In this document: one piece after another, positions 47,550 to 59,100 of the stretch
Position numbering within the stretch: the stretch's first letter is position 1
How the letters are laid out: each line of letters opens with the position of its first letter
Assembly: GCA_024104275.1 (NCBI GenBank)
Contig: JAGGHK010000001.1
Span: 1 to 64,000, forward strand
Direction of reading: 5' to 3'
DNA length: 64,000 bases
Source: Bifidobacterium sp.
Lineage (GTDB): Bacteria > Actinomycetota > Actinomycetes > Actinomycetales > Bifidobacteriaceae
Notes under the pieces: model-generated
Database searches by the model: none
What the model saw: the letters and a program-made list of their open reading frames with translations, nothing else
Told to the model about the DNA's origin: nothing
Position numbers and translations under genes: made by a program

Positions 47550-49439
47550 ATGTGTGGAATCGTTGGATTTGCAGGAAACAAGACCGTTTGCGGGAAACCG
47601 CTGGAAGTGTGCATGCAGGGGCTCAAGCGTCTCGAATACCGTGGGTACGACTCTGCCGGCGTGGCGTTGGCTGCTCCGGGGATGGATGCCGTCGCCGTGC
47701 GCAAGAAATCAGGCCGTCTGGCCAATCTTGCCGCTGATATCGAACGCAGCCCCATGCCGGATGCGACCGTAGGTATCGGGCACACGCGCTGGGCCACCAA
47801 CGGCGAACCCAGCGATGTCAATGCACATCCGCACACCAGCCAGGACGGGAAGATCGCCATCATCCATAACGGCATCATCGAAAACGCCGAAAAACTGAGG
47901 ATGGACCTGCAGACCGAAGGCTATACCTTCCTTTCCGCCACCGATACTGAAGTGGCCGCGAAACTGCTCGGCAAAATCGCCAACACCGTTATCGAGGAAA
48001 CCGGCAAGTCTGATCTCTTCGAGGCGTTGCGGCGCATGGCCCGCATGCTTTCCGGCGCGTTCACCATTTTGGCAGTGGACGTCCGCCAGCCAGAAATCGT
48101 CGTCGGCGCACGTCACGATTCGCCTTTGGTCGTCGGCCTCGGCGACGGTGAGAATTTCCTCGGCTCCGATGTGGCAGCGTTCGTTGCCTATACCAAGGAA
48201 GCCATGGAAATCGACCAGGACCAGGCGGTCTGTATTTCCGGCGATTCCGTCGCCGTCACCGATTTCGACGGCAACCCGGTCAATGATTCCAAGCGGTTCA
48301 CCATCGACTGGGATGCCAGCGCCTCGGAAAAGGGTGGTTGGGATTCCTTCATGGACAAAGAGATTCATGAGGAACCCGCAGCAGTTCGTAATACACTACT
48401 TGGTCGTTTCAACGAAAACGGCGAAATCAAGCTCGACGAACTGCATATCGACCCTGAAGTATTCAAGCAGATCGACAAGATCATCGTCGTGGCCTGCGGC
48501 ACCGCCAGTTACGCCGGTATGGTGGCCAAATACGCCATCGAGCACTGGGTGCGCATTCCCGTCGAGGTCGAGCTGGCGCACGAATTCCGCTACCGTGACC
48601 CGATTCTGACCCCGCGTACGCTCGTGGTCGCCATCTCGCAGTCCGGCGAGACCATGGACACGCTGATGGCCCTGCGTCACGCCCGCGAGCAGGGTTCGCG
48701 CGTGCTTGCCATCTGCAACACCCAAGGTTCGACGATTCCGCGCGAATCCGATGCCGTGCTCTATACGCACGCCGGTCCGGAAATCGCCGTGGCTTCCACG
48801 AAGGCGTTCGTCGCCCAGATCATTGCCGCTTACCTGCTTGGCCTGTATTTCGCTCAGGTCAAGAACACGCTCTATCGCGATGAGATTCATCAGATTCTGG
48901 ACCAGCTCAAGGCCATGCCCGAAAAGATCCAGTGGGTGCTCGACAACGACGCCAAAACCGTCAACGATGCCGCGAAGAAGCTTTTGAATGCGAAATCGTT
49001 CCTCTTCCTCGGCCGTCACGTCGGCTATCCGGTGGCGCTGGAAGGAGCGCTCAAATTGAAGGAAATCGCCTATACCTTCACCGAAGGTTTCGCCGCCGGT
49101 GAGCTCAAGCATGGGCCCATCGCACTGGTTGAAGAGGGCGAGCCTGTTGTGGTCATCGTCCCGTCCTCACGCGGACGCAATGTGCTGCACAACAAGGTCA
49201 TCTCCGCCATCGAAGAGGTCAAGGCTCGTGGTGCGTTCACCATCGCGGTGGCCGAACGAGGCGATCCTGACGCCGAAAAATACGCGGATATCGTCTTCTG
49301 GCGTCCCGAATGCCCGACGCTTTTGAGCCCGCTGGTTGACGTGGTGCCGCTTCAGCTTTTCGCGCTGGATGTGGCCATGCTCAAGGGCTACGACGTCGAC
49401 AAGCCTCGCAACCTCGCCAAGTCCGTGACGGTTGAATAG
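47550..49439 (+). CDS. glmS: Glucosamine-fructose-6-phosphate aminotransferase
   Basis: The 629-residue enzyme makes glucosamine-6-phosphate from fructose-6-phosphate and glutamine, the entry to cell-wall amino sugars. MCGIVGFAG supplies the N-terminal nucleophile cysteine, and HTRWATNGEPSDVNAHPH near 78 the glutaminase pocket. Two SIS domains follow, with CGTASYAG near 316 and ISQSGETMDT near 365. The C-terminus ends PRNLAKSVTVE as expected. Length is normal. It is bordered by palindromic repeats on both sides. Confidence 0.97.
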   Translation: MCGIVGFAGNKTVCGKPLEVCMQGLKRLEYRGYDSAGVALAAPGMDAVAVRKKSGRLANLAADIERSPMPDATVGIGHTRWATNGEPSDVNAHPHTSQDGKIAIIHNGIIENAEKLRMDLQTEGYTFLSATDTEVAAKLLGKIANTVIEETGKSDLFEALRRMARMLSGAFTILAVDVRQPEIVVGARHDSPLVVGLGDGENFLGSDVAAFVAYTKEAMEIDQDQAVCISGDSVAVTDFDGNPVNDSKRFTIDWDASASEKGGWDSFMDKEIHEEPAAVRNTLLGRFNENGEIKLDELHIDPEVFKQIDKIIVVACGTASYAGMVAKYAIEHWVRIPVEVELAHEFRYRDPILTPRTLVVAISQSGETMDTLMALRHAREQGSRVLAICNTQGSTIPRESDAVLYTHAGPEIAVASTKAFVAQIIAAYLLGLYFAQVKNTLYRDEIHQILDQLKAMPEKIQWVLDNDAKTVNDAAKKLLNAKSFLFLGRHVGYPVALEGALKLKEIAYTFTEGFAAGELKHGPIALVEEGEPVVVIVPSSRGRNVLHNKVISAIEEVKARGAFTIAVAERGDPDAEKYADIVFWRPECPTLLSPLVDVVPLQLFALDVAMLKGYDVDKPRNLAKSVTVE

Positions 49440-49457
49440 TACCAGCAGAACGACCGC

Positions 49458-49546
49458 GCAGGATGGGAGATATACAATGTTCAGGCACCCTCCAGGCCGG
49501 TAGGCCAAGCTTTATGCTAAGAACATCGCATATCTCCCATCCTGCG
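49458..49546 (+). repeat. Large palindromic element C (loop type 2)
   Basis: Arms 49458-49482 (GCAGGATGGGAGATATACAA start) and 49521-49546 are complementary. Further outward ACCAGCAGA (49441) and TCTGTTGGT (to 49556) also nearly match, so pairing may begin within two bases of the glmS stop. The loop equals that of B3 in the opposite orientation. Confidence 0.9.
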
Positions 49547-49577
49547 CTCTGTTGGTCTTTTCAAAAGTGGTTATGAA

Positions 49578-50327
49578 ATGAACGGCAAGATAGAAAAATC
49601 TCATCGTTGGATTGTCGACGAGCCGGAAGTGCCTTTTGAACTGACGATTCTTTACGAAGACAGCAACATCATCGTGGTGGACAAGCCGCATTTCCTGGCG
49701 ACCACGCCTCGCGGGATGTGGTATCGGCAGACCGCGCTCGTTCGGTTGCGCAAGCACTTCAAGGAACCGCAGATCACGCCGGCCCACCGACTCGACCGTC
49801 AAACCGCTGGGGTGGTGCTGTTTGTATGCAATCCCAAACTGCGAGGCGACTATCAGATGCTTTTTCAGGAGCATCACGTTGAAAAGACCTACGAATGCCT
49901 GGCGCCGGCAAAACTGATTGCCCGACCGCCAACCGGTATCATCCAGCGCTTGGAACCGCCGGCTGTCTTTCCGTTGAAGCGTCGCTCGCATATCGTCAAG
50001 AATCGTGGGCGATTGCAGGCGTATGAGGTTCCTGGCACGGTCAATGCCGAAACCGTCATCGAGCTTGGCGAGACCGACGGTGATATCGCGGCAGAAGGTT
50101 ACCGCCGTTATATCCTGCATCCGAAAACCGGCAAAACGCACCAGCTGCGTGTCCATATGAATTCACTGGGTCTGCCGATCAAAGGCGATGATTTGTATCC
50201 CGAAATCATCGAACCGGACTATACCGATTTCTCCAACCCGCTCCAGCTGGTGGCCCGTTCCCTGAGTTTCATCGATCCGATCAGCCACGAGCCGCGTACG
50301 TTTGTTTCGCAAATCCCGCTTGGTTGA
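49578..50327 (+). CDS. RluA-family pseudouridine synthase
   Basis: The 249-residue enzyme isomerises uridine in rRNA or tRNA. VVDKPHFLATTPRGM near 34 opens the domain, HRLDRQTAGVVLF near 73 carries the catalytic aspartate, and GKTHQLRVHMNSLGLPIKGD near 193 is the other family motif. There is no S4 domain. Which uridine is modified cannot be said. It stands alone, about 30 bases after palindromic element C. Confidence 0.92.
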   Translation: MNGKIEKSHRWIVDEPEVPFELTILYEDSNIIVVDKPHFLATTPRGMWYRQTALVRLRKHFKEPQITPAHRLDRQTAGVVLFVCNPKLRGDYQMLFQEHHVEKTYECLAPAKLIARPPTGIIQRLEPPAVFPLKRRSHIVKNRGRLQAYEVPGTVNAETVIELGETDGDIAAEGYRRYILHPKTGKTHQLRVHMNSLGLPIKGDDLYPEIIEPDYTDFSNPLQLVARSLSFIDPISHEPRTFVSQIPLG

Positions 50328-50436
50328 GGTCAATTATCGAGGAAGGCAGATGACCTTCTTCTCGCAATGTCGCTAGTCTTCGATGTCGGGTGTCGTCAGT
50401 CGGCGGGTCTCTGATGTCTTAAAAGGGATAGAACTC

Positions 50437-51447
50437 CTATTCAAGGGAACGGATGGAGCCCCGCTCGATGAGCTTGGTGGGGATGATGGTTTTGACGCCG
50501 GTCGGAATGTGCTCGCCGTGGCATTGCCGGTTGACGATATCGAATGCGGCCTGCCCAATCTGCTCGAACGGCATGCGCATGGTGGTGAGGTTAAGCCTGG
50601 GCACGAGGCCGACCAGCGAGTCGTCGACCCCGATGATGCTGACGTCGCGTGGTATTTTCTTTCCGAGGCTTTCGTAGGCCTGCATGATGCCGTAGGCCAT
50701 TTGATCATTCGCCGCGTATATGGCCGTGCAGTTCGGATCCCGCGCCAGCGACAGCCCCGCCTGATACCCGCTGTCCGCGTTCCAGTCGCCGATGTAGGTT
50801 TGCGGGATCGGAGCGCCGACCTGTTGTAGGGCATCCCTCCAGCCTTTGAGACGGCTTTGGGCCGCGCGTGAAGAGGAGGGACCCGTGACATGGTAGACGG
50901 TGGAATGGCCGAGACTGAGCAGATAGTCGACGATTGCGATCGAACATCCGTATTGGTCGGCGTCCACGGTGGGGCAGTGATCCGCGGGCTCCTCGCTGAT
51001 TAGCACCACGGGGAGGTCGGGAAGTGGGATATAGGCGTTCGTGTCGGAGACGTTGTGCTCGAGGATGACGATGATCCCGTCGACGGGAAGCTGTTTCATG
51101 CGGTTGACGACGGCCTGCAGGGTGTGGGGGAGATCGGTGCCGATCTGCAGAAGGGTGACGGCGTAGTCGTTGTTCACCGCGGCGTCGGTGATGCCGCTCA
51201 GGATGCGGGCGTTGCCGTATGAGGTCAGGTTGAACAGCACTACCCCGATGTTTTTGAAATGTCCGTGTTTCAGGGCGCGGGCGGCATAATTCGGCCGATA
51301 CCCCAGCTTCTGCATCGCATCTTCGACGCGTCTGCGTGTCGCTGGCTTGACAGCATTGCTGTGGTTGGCCACGCGGGAGACGGTTTGCGGTGATACCCCA
51401 GCTTCGCGTGCTACGTCCTGCATCGATACAAAACGGCTGTTGCCCAT
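50437..51447 (-). CDS. LacI-family transcriptional regulator of the beta-galactoside cluster
   Basis: The 336-residue protein has an N-terminal helix-turn-helix (MQDVAREAGVSPQTVSRVAN, residues 9-28) with hinge ALKHG, and a periplasmic-binding-like sugar domain (GVVLFNLTS, VDGIIVILEHN, IYAANDQMAYG, SIIGVDDSLVGLVPRL). It lies back to back with the permease-GH42 genes. It probably binds TGGTTGCGWWAACA sites at 51658 and 55905 and releases them on binding a galactoside. It may also act on its own promoter, where GGTTACGTTGCC lies at 51466-51477. Ligand and sites are inferred. Confidence 0.9.
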   Translation of the reverse strand: MGNSRFVSMQDVAREAGVSPQTVSRVANHSNAVKPATRRRVEDAMQKLGYRPNYAARALKHGHFKNIGVVLFNLTSYGNARILSGITDAAVNNDYAVTLLQIGTDLPHTLQAVVNRMKQLPVDGIIVILEHNVSDTNAYIPLPDLPVVLISEEPADHCPTVDADQYGCSIAIVDYLLSLGHSTVYHVTGPSSSRAAQSRLKGWRDALQQVGAPIPQTYIGDWNADSGYQAGLSLARDPNCTAIYAANDQMAYGIMQAYESLGKKIPRDVSIIGVDDSLVGLVPRLNLTTMRMPFEQIGQAAFDIVNRQCHGEHIPTGVKTIIPTKLIERGSIRSLE

Positions 51448-51465
51448 GTCATTCCTATCATTGTC

Positions 51466-51485
51466 GGTTACGTTGCCATTTTATA
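51466..51485 (-). promoter_or_regulatory. -10 box and possible autoregulatory operator of the lacI-type gene
   Basis: TATAAA on the minus strand (51485-51480) is followed by GGCAACGTAACC (51477-51466) over the expected start of transcription. It resembles the cluster operator only loosely. Confidence 0.35.
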
Positions 51486-51652
51486 GAAGGCTCCTGATTT
51501 ACGGGTTTGATAGGTTTGAAATGAGAGGACAAATAGCTCACTTGTGGCGGGATGGCACTTGCGGTGATGGGGTTTGGTCCTTGGACGGCTTGTCTGAAGG
51601 CGTGAAGGGTGGTCTGTGACACGCTGGAAACTACGGTTGACTAATTCACGTT

Positions 51653-51671
51653 TATAATGGTTGCGTAAACA
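51653..51671 (+). promoter_or_regulatory. -10 box and LacI-type operator of the permease-GH42 operon
   Basis: TATAAT (51653-51658) runs straight into TGGTTGCGTAAACA (51658-51671). The same operator, as TGTTATCGCAACCA, sits after the -10 box at 55894. A repressor here would block initiation. A TTGACT at 51637 is only ten bases from the -10 box, so the -35 element is unclear. Confidence 0.7.
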
Positions 51672-51722
51672 TTTTATCGTCTATGTAGTTTGGGCGAAGG
51701 TCCTTCGAAGAGGAGGGTAGTT

Positions 51723-52651
51723 ATGGATGAAGATGCCACAACGATGGCCGGTCGGCACGGTGGCGTTGTCGTCAGATCGAATCGGCATCATGCGGATTGG
51801 CGCGGTTGGAAGTTCATGTGGCCGTTCGCGTTGGTGTTCGTGTTCGTGTTCATCATTCCGGTGATATACGCGGTATACCTGTCGTTCTTCCAGACCAAGA
51901 TGATTGGCGGAACGGTGTTCGTGGGCTTCGAGAACTACGCGAACCTGATGCACGACGGTCATTTCTGGAGTTCGGTGTGGCGTGTGACGCTGTTCACTGT
52001 TGTTCAGGTGCCGATCATGCTGTGTCTGGCGGCCTTGCTGGCGCTGGCAATTGATTCGATGAAGCTGCACGGCACCAAGTTTTTCCGTATCTCTACGTTC
52101 CTGCCGTATGCAGTGCCCGCGGTGGTGTCCACGCTGATCTGGGGCTTCATGTACGGCGCGAAGTACGGGCTGATCGGCTCGTTGAACGGCTGGCTCGGCA
52201 CTCATCTGGATGTGCTGCAGCCCAGCGTGCTCTTGGCAGCCATCGGCAACACAACACTTGGGAGTTTACCGGCTACAACATGCTGATCTTCTATTCCTCA
52301 CTTTCTACAATCCCTCACTCCCTGTACGAGGCTGCGTCGATCGATGGCGCCTCGGAATGGCAGATCGTGCGCAAGATCAAGATGCCGGAGCTCAAGGGCT
52401 CGTTGGCGATCACGGTGATCTTCAGCATCATTGGCAGTTTCCAGCTGTTCAACGAGCCGTCGATTATGCAGAACATGGTGCCGGGCAATGCGATCACCAC
52501 GTACTATACACCGAACATGTACGCGTACAACTTGAGCTTCAGCGGCAACCAGGCGAATTATGCGGCGGCTCTGGCGATCGTGATGGCTGTGATCACGATG
52601 GTGGTCGCATACGCCGTGCAGCTGAACAGTATGAAGGAGCAGATGAGATGA
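51723..52651 (+). pseudogene. Sugar ABC transporter permease (MalF/UgpA type), one frameshift
   Basis: Restored, this is a 309-residue inner-membrane permease with six helices. The first frame (51723-52286) holds helices 1-4; the second (from about 52258 to 52651) carries the EAA docking loop EAASIDGASEWQIVRKIKMPEL and the last helices. A one-base loss near 52251-52261 (before TGG GAG TTT ACC, WEFTGYN) ends the first frame at 52286. AGGAGGG precedes the ATG at 51723. Its end overlaps the second permease by four bases. If the shift is real, the importer would not assemble. Confidence 0.85.
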
Positions 52652-53652
52652 GCGACATGAATGCGGCGTCCAAGAGGTCTGCGGACGCGGATCTAAAGGC
52701 TTTCGAGAGTGCCGCGAAACGCAAGGAACGCGTCCGCCAGAAGCAGGTCCTGAAAGACGAGGCGGCCGAGCGAAAGCGCAGCGCGCAGAGCGGGTTCAGT
52801 AATCCTGCCAACCCGCGGCGCAGCATGCTGCTGACGCTGGTCACAGGCATATTCGCCGTGTACTGTTTGTTTCCGTTCGTCTATCTGGCCATCAACGCGA
52901 CCAAGACGCAGGGGGACTTCACCTCGACGTTCGGTCTGGGCTTCGGTCATACGTTCGCCTTGTGGAACAATCTCAGAGAGGTGTTCACTTATCAGGACGG
53001 CATTTTCGGACGGTGGCTCCTCAACACGATCCTGTACGTGATCATCGGGGCCGGCGGTGCCACACTGCTGGCGATCATGGGCGGTTATGCGCTAGCCAAG
53101 TTCCACTTCCCGGGACGTAAGGCCGTGTTCGCAATTGTGATCGGCGCGATATCCGTTCCGGGCATCGCGTTGGCCGTCCCGCAGTTCCTCCTGTTCGCCA
53201 AGCTCGGGCTGACGGATACACCGTGGGCCATGATTCTGCCGAGCCTGATTAGCCCATTCGGTCTGTATCTGATGTGGATTTTCTCCGAGCAGGCTGTGCC
53301 CACCGAGTTGTTGGAGGCCGCCCATGTGGACGGCGCCAGCGAGTTTCGCACGTTCTTCACCATCGCCCTGCCGTTGCTGGCCCCGGGCATCGTCACCACG
53401 GCCCTGTTCACCATCGTGGCGACCTGGAACAACTACTTCCTGCCGTTGATTATGCTTAAGGAGCCCGCCTGGTACCCGCTGACCATCGGATTGAACCAGT
53501 GGAAGGATCAGGCCTCGACCGCGGGCGGCCAAACGATTCAGAACCTCGTGATTACCGGCTCACTGGTCACCATCATCCCGTTGGTCATTGCGTTCCTATT
53601 GCTGCAGAAGTACTGGCAATCCGGTCTCGCCGCCGGCGCTGTCAAAGAATAG
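52648..53652 (+). CDS. Sugar ABC transporter permease (MalG type)
   Basis: The 334-residue partner permease begins with about 55 highly charged, probably cytosolic residues (AKRKERVRQKQVLKDEAAER), longer than usual, then six helices. The docking loop is ELLEAAHVDGASEFRTFFTI. The ATG overlaps the previous stop (ATGA). The ATPase for this importer is not encoded nearby; bifidobacterial sugar importers often share one, which is family knowledge. Confidence 0.9.
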   Translation: MSDMNAASKRSADADLKAFESAAKRKERVRQKQVLKDEAAERKRSAQSGFSNPANPRRSMLLTLVTGIFAVYCLFPFVYLAINATKTQGDFTSTFGLGFGHTFALWNNLREVFTYQDGIFGRWLLNTILYVIIGAGGATLLAIMGGYALAKFHFPGRKAVFAIVIGAISVPGIALAVPQFLLFAKLGLTDTPWAMILPSLISPFGLYLMWIFSEQAVPTELLEAAHVDGASEFRTFFTIALPLLAPGIVTTALFTIVATWNNYFLPLIMLKEPAWYPLTIGLNQWKDQASTAGGQTIQNLVITGSLVTIIPLVIAFLLLQKYWQSGLAAGAVKE

Positions 53653-55761
<2,109 letters not shown>

Positions 55762-55870
55762 GTGATGAAGCCTTTCGCGGGCGGGGTGGACGTGTTCCCT
55801 TGCATACGAAAGACTGGTAAGGATTCTGCTGTCATGCATGGCTGAATTTTGCAAATAAAGCGAGTTGTGT

Positions 55871-55918
55871 TTGGCATTGAGAAAAAGATACAGTATAATA
55901 AAAATGTTATCGCAACCA
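55871..55918 (+). promoter_or_regulatory. Promoter and LacI-type operator of the first sugar-binding protein
   Basis: TTGGCA (55871-55876) and TATAAT (55894-55899) have a 17-base spacer. TGTTATCGCAACCA (55905-55918), the reverse complement of TGGTTGCGATAACA, covers the expected start of transcription and matches the operator at 51658-51671. Confidence 0.8.
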
Positions 55919-56049
55919 TTTTGATGGTTCGATAGTACTAGCATTGCGATCGGTTCGGTTTCGATCGATATTGATTCGGTGCAGTGGCCATAGTTGGTTG
56001 CATACAGGATTTCCGCCCACGATTAACGGGTGGGGAAGGAGCAAGGACG

Positions 56050-57396
56050 ATGAAGTTTGACAAGAGAATTATCGCCATGGTGGGAGTTGCCGCTATGTTG
56101 GTGCCTCTGGCGGCATGCGGCGGCGGATCTAATGGGTCTGCAAACGGCGGTGGTAAGACTTCGATTTTGGTATGGTCGTGGGAGCCGACGCTTCCAGCCA
56201 CCGTCAAGGGATTCGAAAAGGCCAACCCCGACATCACTGTGAAGGTGACGAACGCAGGTACCAACAAGAAGGAATATACCGCGCTCAACAACGCTATGTC
56301 CTCGGGTAAGGGTGCGCCCGACATCGCACAGATCGAGTATTATGCACTGCCTGAATACGTCATCAGGAACAACGTGGCGAACCTTTCCGATATGGGTGCC
56401 TCCGGCTATAAGAGTTTCTATACTCCCGGAACATGGAACTCCGTGAACATCAATGGTGGGGTTTATGCGTTGCCGATGGATTCCGGACCGATGGCGCTCT
56501 TCTACAATAAGGAGGTCTTCGACAAGGCTGGTATTAGCCAGCCGCCGACCACTTGGGACGAGTTCTACGAGGACGCCAAGAAGGTCAAGGCCACCGGCAA
56601 TTACATCACCTCTGACTCCGGGGATGCTGGTTTCTTCGACTCCATGACCTGGCAGGCCGGAGCTACGCCGTTCAGTACGAGCAAGGACGGCAAGACCGTC
56701 TCCATAAACCTGACCAGTGACCAGAAGGTCAAGAAGTGGATCGACTTCGAGCAGAAGCTAATCGACGAGGATCTCATCGATACCAAGACCCCGGGCTGGT
56801 CCGACGACTGGAACAAGGGCCTTGACGATGGTTCGATTGCTTCCCTGCTTACGGGTGCTTGGATGCCGAACAACCTGCTTTCCGGCGCTCCGGACGCCTC
56901 TGGCAAGTGGCGCGTCGCGCCGATGCCGACCTGGGAGCAGGGTGGCAAGGAGAATTCTGAGAACGGTGGCTCCTCGCTCGCCGTCATCAAGAGCAAGGAC
57001 AACGCCAAGACTACGGCCGCGTATAAGTTTATTGACTATGTTTGCCATAACAAGGAAGGCATCAAGACTCGCGTCGATGCTGGCGCTTTCCCAGCAGACA
57101 ATAACACGTTGTCCTCCAAGGACTTCCTCGATATGACCACGTTGAAGGATTCGAAGGGACAACCCAACGAATACTTCGGTGGACAGAAGTTCAATCAGGT
57201 GCTTTCTGATGCTGCCAAGAACGTGGTTTCGGGTTACAAGTTCCTGCCATTCGAGGTCTACGCCCGTGGCATCTATTCGGACGATGCCGGTGCGGCATTT
57301 ACTGATAAGAAGACGACCCTTGAAAAGGGCGTCGCCACTTGGCAGAGTCATCTTGTTGACTATGCCAAGAAACAGGGATACACCGTGAAGCAGTGA
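56050..57396 (+). CDS. Sugar ABC transporter substrate-binding lipoprotein 1
   Basis: The 448-residue family 1 binding protein has a lipoprotein signal ending PLAACG near residue 20 and a Gly/Ser/Asn linker. The binding fold follows with SILVWSWEP, GTWNSVNINGGVYALPMDSGP near 125, and GAWMPNNLLSGAP near 272. It should bind the galactoside carried by the two upstream permeases. GGAAGGAGC precedes the ATG. It has its own promoter with the cluster operator, so it is probably made in excess over the permeases, as is usual. Confidence 0.93.
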   Translation: MKFDKRIIAMVGVAAMLVPLAACGGGSNGSANGGGKTSILVWSWEPTLPATVKGFEKANPDITVKVTNAGTNKKEYTALNNAMSSGKGAPDIAQIEYYALPEYVIRNNVANLSDMGASGYKSFYTPGTWNSVNINGGVYALPMDSGPMALFYNKEVFDKAGISQPPTTWDEFYEDAKKVKATGNYITSDSGDAGFFDSMTWQAGATPFSTSKDGKTVSINLTSDQKVKKWIDFEQKLIDEDLIDTKTPGWSDDWNKGLDDGSIASLLTGAWMPNNLLSGAPDASGKWRVAPMPTWEQGGKENSENGGSSLAVIKSKDNAKTTAAYKFIDYVCHNKEGIKTRVDAGAFPADNNTLSSKDFLDMTTLKDSKGQPNEYFGGQKFNQVLSDAAKNVVSGYKFLPFEVYARGIYSDDAGAAFTDKKTTLEKGVATWQSHLVDYAKKQGYTVKQ

Positions 57397-57419
57397 TCGC
57401 TGGCTGAATAATCGCGCAT

Positions 57420-57469
57420 CATCGGTGCCCTGCGGGTTCCATCATCGTGGAATCCTCAGGGCACCGATG
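57420..57469 (+). terminator. Hairpin between the two binding-protein genes
   Basis: A perfect 13-bp outer stem (57420-57432 with 57457-57469) has an inner stem GGTTCC/GGAATCC. There is no T run, so it may stabilise the mRNA or end transcription. Confidence 0.6.
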
Positions 57470-57650
57470 GCGTAAAAGCGGCAACAAAGGCTGAAAAGGA
57501 CCATGCGGCGTTTTTGGCTCTATGCCGATTAATCCAAGCAGACTTGCTGCGTTGTCACGAAGATGTGACAGGCTTTTCATGATGAACAGTGGCTCTCCGT
57601 TCAGGGCGGGTCCTGTGTAGACTGTTGGAACATCAAGTGACGAAAAAGGC

Positions 57651-59066
57651 ATGGCAATGGGATTGAAACGGCTCAGCCGGCTGTTCGCAGCAATTTGCAC
57701 GTGTTTGCTGTTTGCCATCATCGCGTCCTGCGGGCAGCAGGACAACCGCACCGTGGTCACCGTCTGGTCGTGGGAGCCCAGCATGGAGGCCGAAGCGCGC
57801 GATTTCGAAAAGGCCAATCCCGACATCCGCGTCGACATCAAATCCACCAGCGGTTACGACAACCTCAACTCCGCCATCCAGGACGGCTACAACATGCCCG
57901 ACGTGGTGCAGCTCGAATATTTTGCGCTGCCACAGTATGCCGTCAGTGGTCAATTGCGTGACATCACCGATCAGACGCAGGGCTATGGCGACAACTACAC
58001 ACCCGGCACGTGGTCGAGCGTGCATATCAACGGACAGGTTTACGGGGTTCCAATGGATTCAGGACCGATGGCGTTCTTCTACAATGACGACGTTTTCCGA
58101 CAGGCCGGTGTCGACGCTTCGCAGATCCATACGTGGAACGACTACTATGAGGCCGCCAAAAAACTCAAGGCGATAGGCGTGTATATCGCCGCAGACGCCG
58201 GCGACGCGAGTTTTTACAATGCGATGATCTGGCTCAACGGCGGGCGCCCGTTCCACACCACCGGTGACGGCAAGGCCGTGACGGTCAATCTCGCCAATGA
58301 CAAAGGAACCCAGGATTTCACGGCATTCTGGCAGAAGATGATCGACGAGGGGCTGATCAACACCCAGCTGAGCACCTGGTCGGACAAATGGAAAAGCGCG
58401 CTTGAAGTCGGTGATGTCGCTTCGGTGTTCACCGGGGCGTGGATGCCGTCGCTTCTGCTTTTCGACGTGCCGGGCAGCGCCGGGCTTTGGCGTGTCGCCC
58501 AGATGCCGACGGCGGATGGGGCGCAAACCAATTCGGAGAACGGCGGTTCGGCGCTCGCCGTGCTGCATCTGACGCGCAAGCCCGAAGCGGCGATGCGTTT
58601 CATCCGTTACGTCTGCCTCGACCGTTCCGGCATCGCCAAGCGTGTGGATGGTGGCGCGTTCCCTGCAGACAAGGCGACCTTGAACAGCCGCGCGTTTCTG
58701 ACGAAGACTACGATTCGTGACTCGCGTGGCATCGATGTACCGTATTTCGGCGGGCAGCAATTCAACCGTGTGTTGTCGAATGCGGCGGAAAACGTGTCAC
58801 TTGGCTATCAGTACCTTCCCTTCGAGGTCTACGCACGAGGCGATTTCAAGGCGACGGTTGGCCAATCATATAAATGGTCGACCACGGACCATCAGATGCA
58901 GAAGATTCAGGAGCGGATCAATGCCGGCCAGACCAATCCCGATGGCAGCCCGTTGACCATGCCCCAGCAGAATCTCGGCCCCAAAATCAGCCTGATGCAG
59001 GGGATCGCGCTCTGGCAAAAAGACATCAAGGAATATGGGACCAACCAGGGCTTTACCTTGCAATAA
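57651..59066 (+). CDS. Sugar ABC transporter substrate-binding lipoprotein 2 (tandem paralogue)
   Basis: The 471-residue product is a clear relative of the preceding protein (VVTVWSWEPSMEAEARDFEK, YTPGTWSSVHINGQVYGVPM, TGAWMPSLLLFD). The lipoprotein signal ends AIIASC at about residues 22-27. It has an extra stretch near the C-terminus (about 405-445, QKIQERINAGQTNPDGSPLT). No copy of the LacI-type operator is seen before it, and TAGACT at 57618-57623 may be its own -10 box. It may extend the substrate range of the same permeases. Confidence 0.9.
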   Translation: MAMGLKRLSRLFAAICTCLLFAIIASCGQQDNRTVVTVWSWEPSMEAEARDFEKANPDIRVDIKSTSGYDNLNSAIQDGYNMPDVVQLEYFALPQYAVSGQLRDITDQTQGYGDNYTPGTWSSVHINGQVYGVPMDSGPMAFFYNDDVFRQAGVDASQIHTWNDYYEAAKKLKAIGVYIAADAGDASFYNAMIWLNGGRPFHTTGDGKAVTVNLANDKGTQDFTAFWQKMIDEGLINTQLSTWSDKWKSALEVGDVASVFTGAWMPSLLLFDVPGSAGLWRVAQMPTADGAQTNSENGGSALAVLHLTRKPEAAMRFIRYVCLDRSGIAKRVDGGAFPADKATLNSRAFLTKTTIRDSRGIDVPYFGGQQFNRVLSNAAENVSLGYQYLPFEVYARGDFKATVGQSYKWSTTDHQMQKIQERINAGQTNPDGSPLTMPQQNLGPKISLMQGIALWQKDIKEYGTNQGFTLQ

Positions 59067-59100
59067 AGCCATTTTTAAGACTTCTGAAATTTTTAAGATC

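Noticed and set aside
51637..51642. TTGACT as the -35 box of the permease operon
   Set aside because: Only ten bases separate it from TATAAT, too few for sigma-70-type RNA polymerase.
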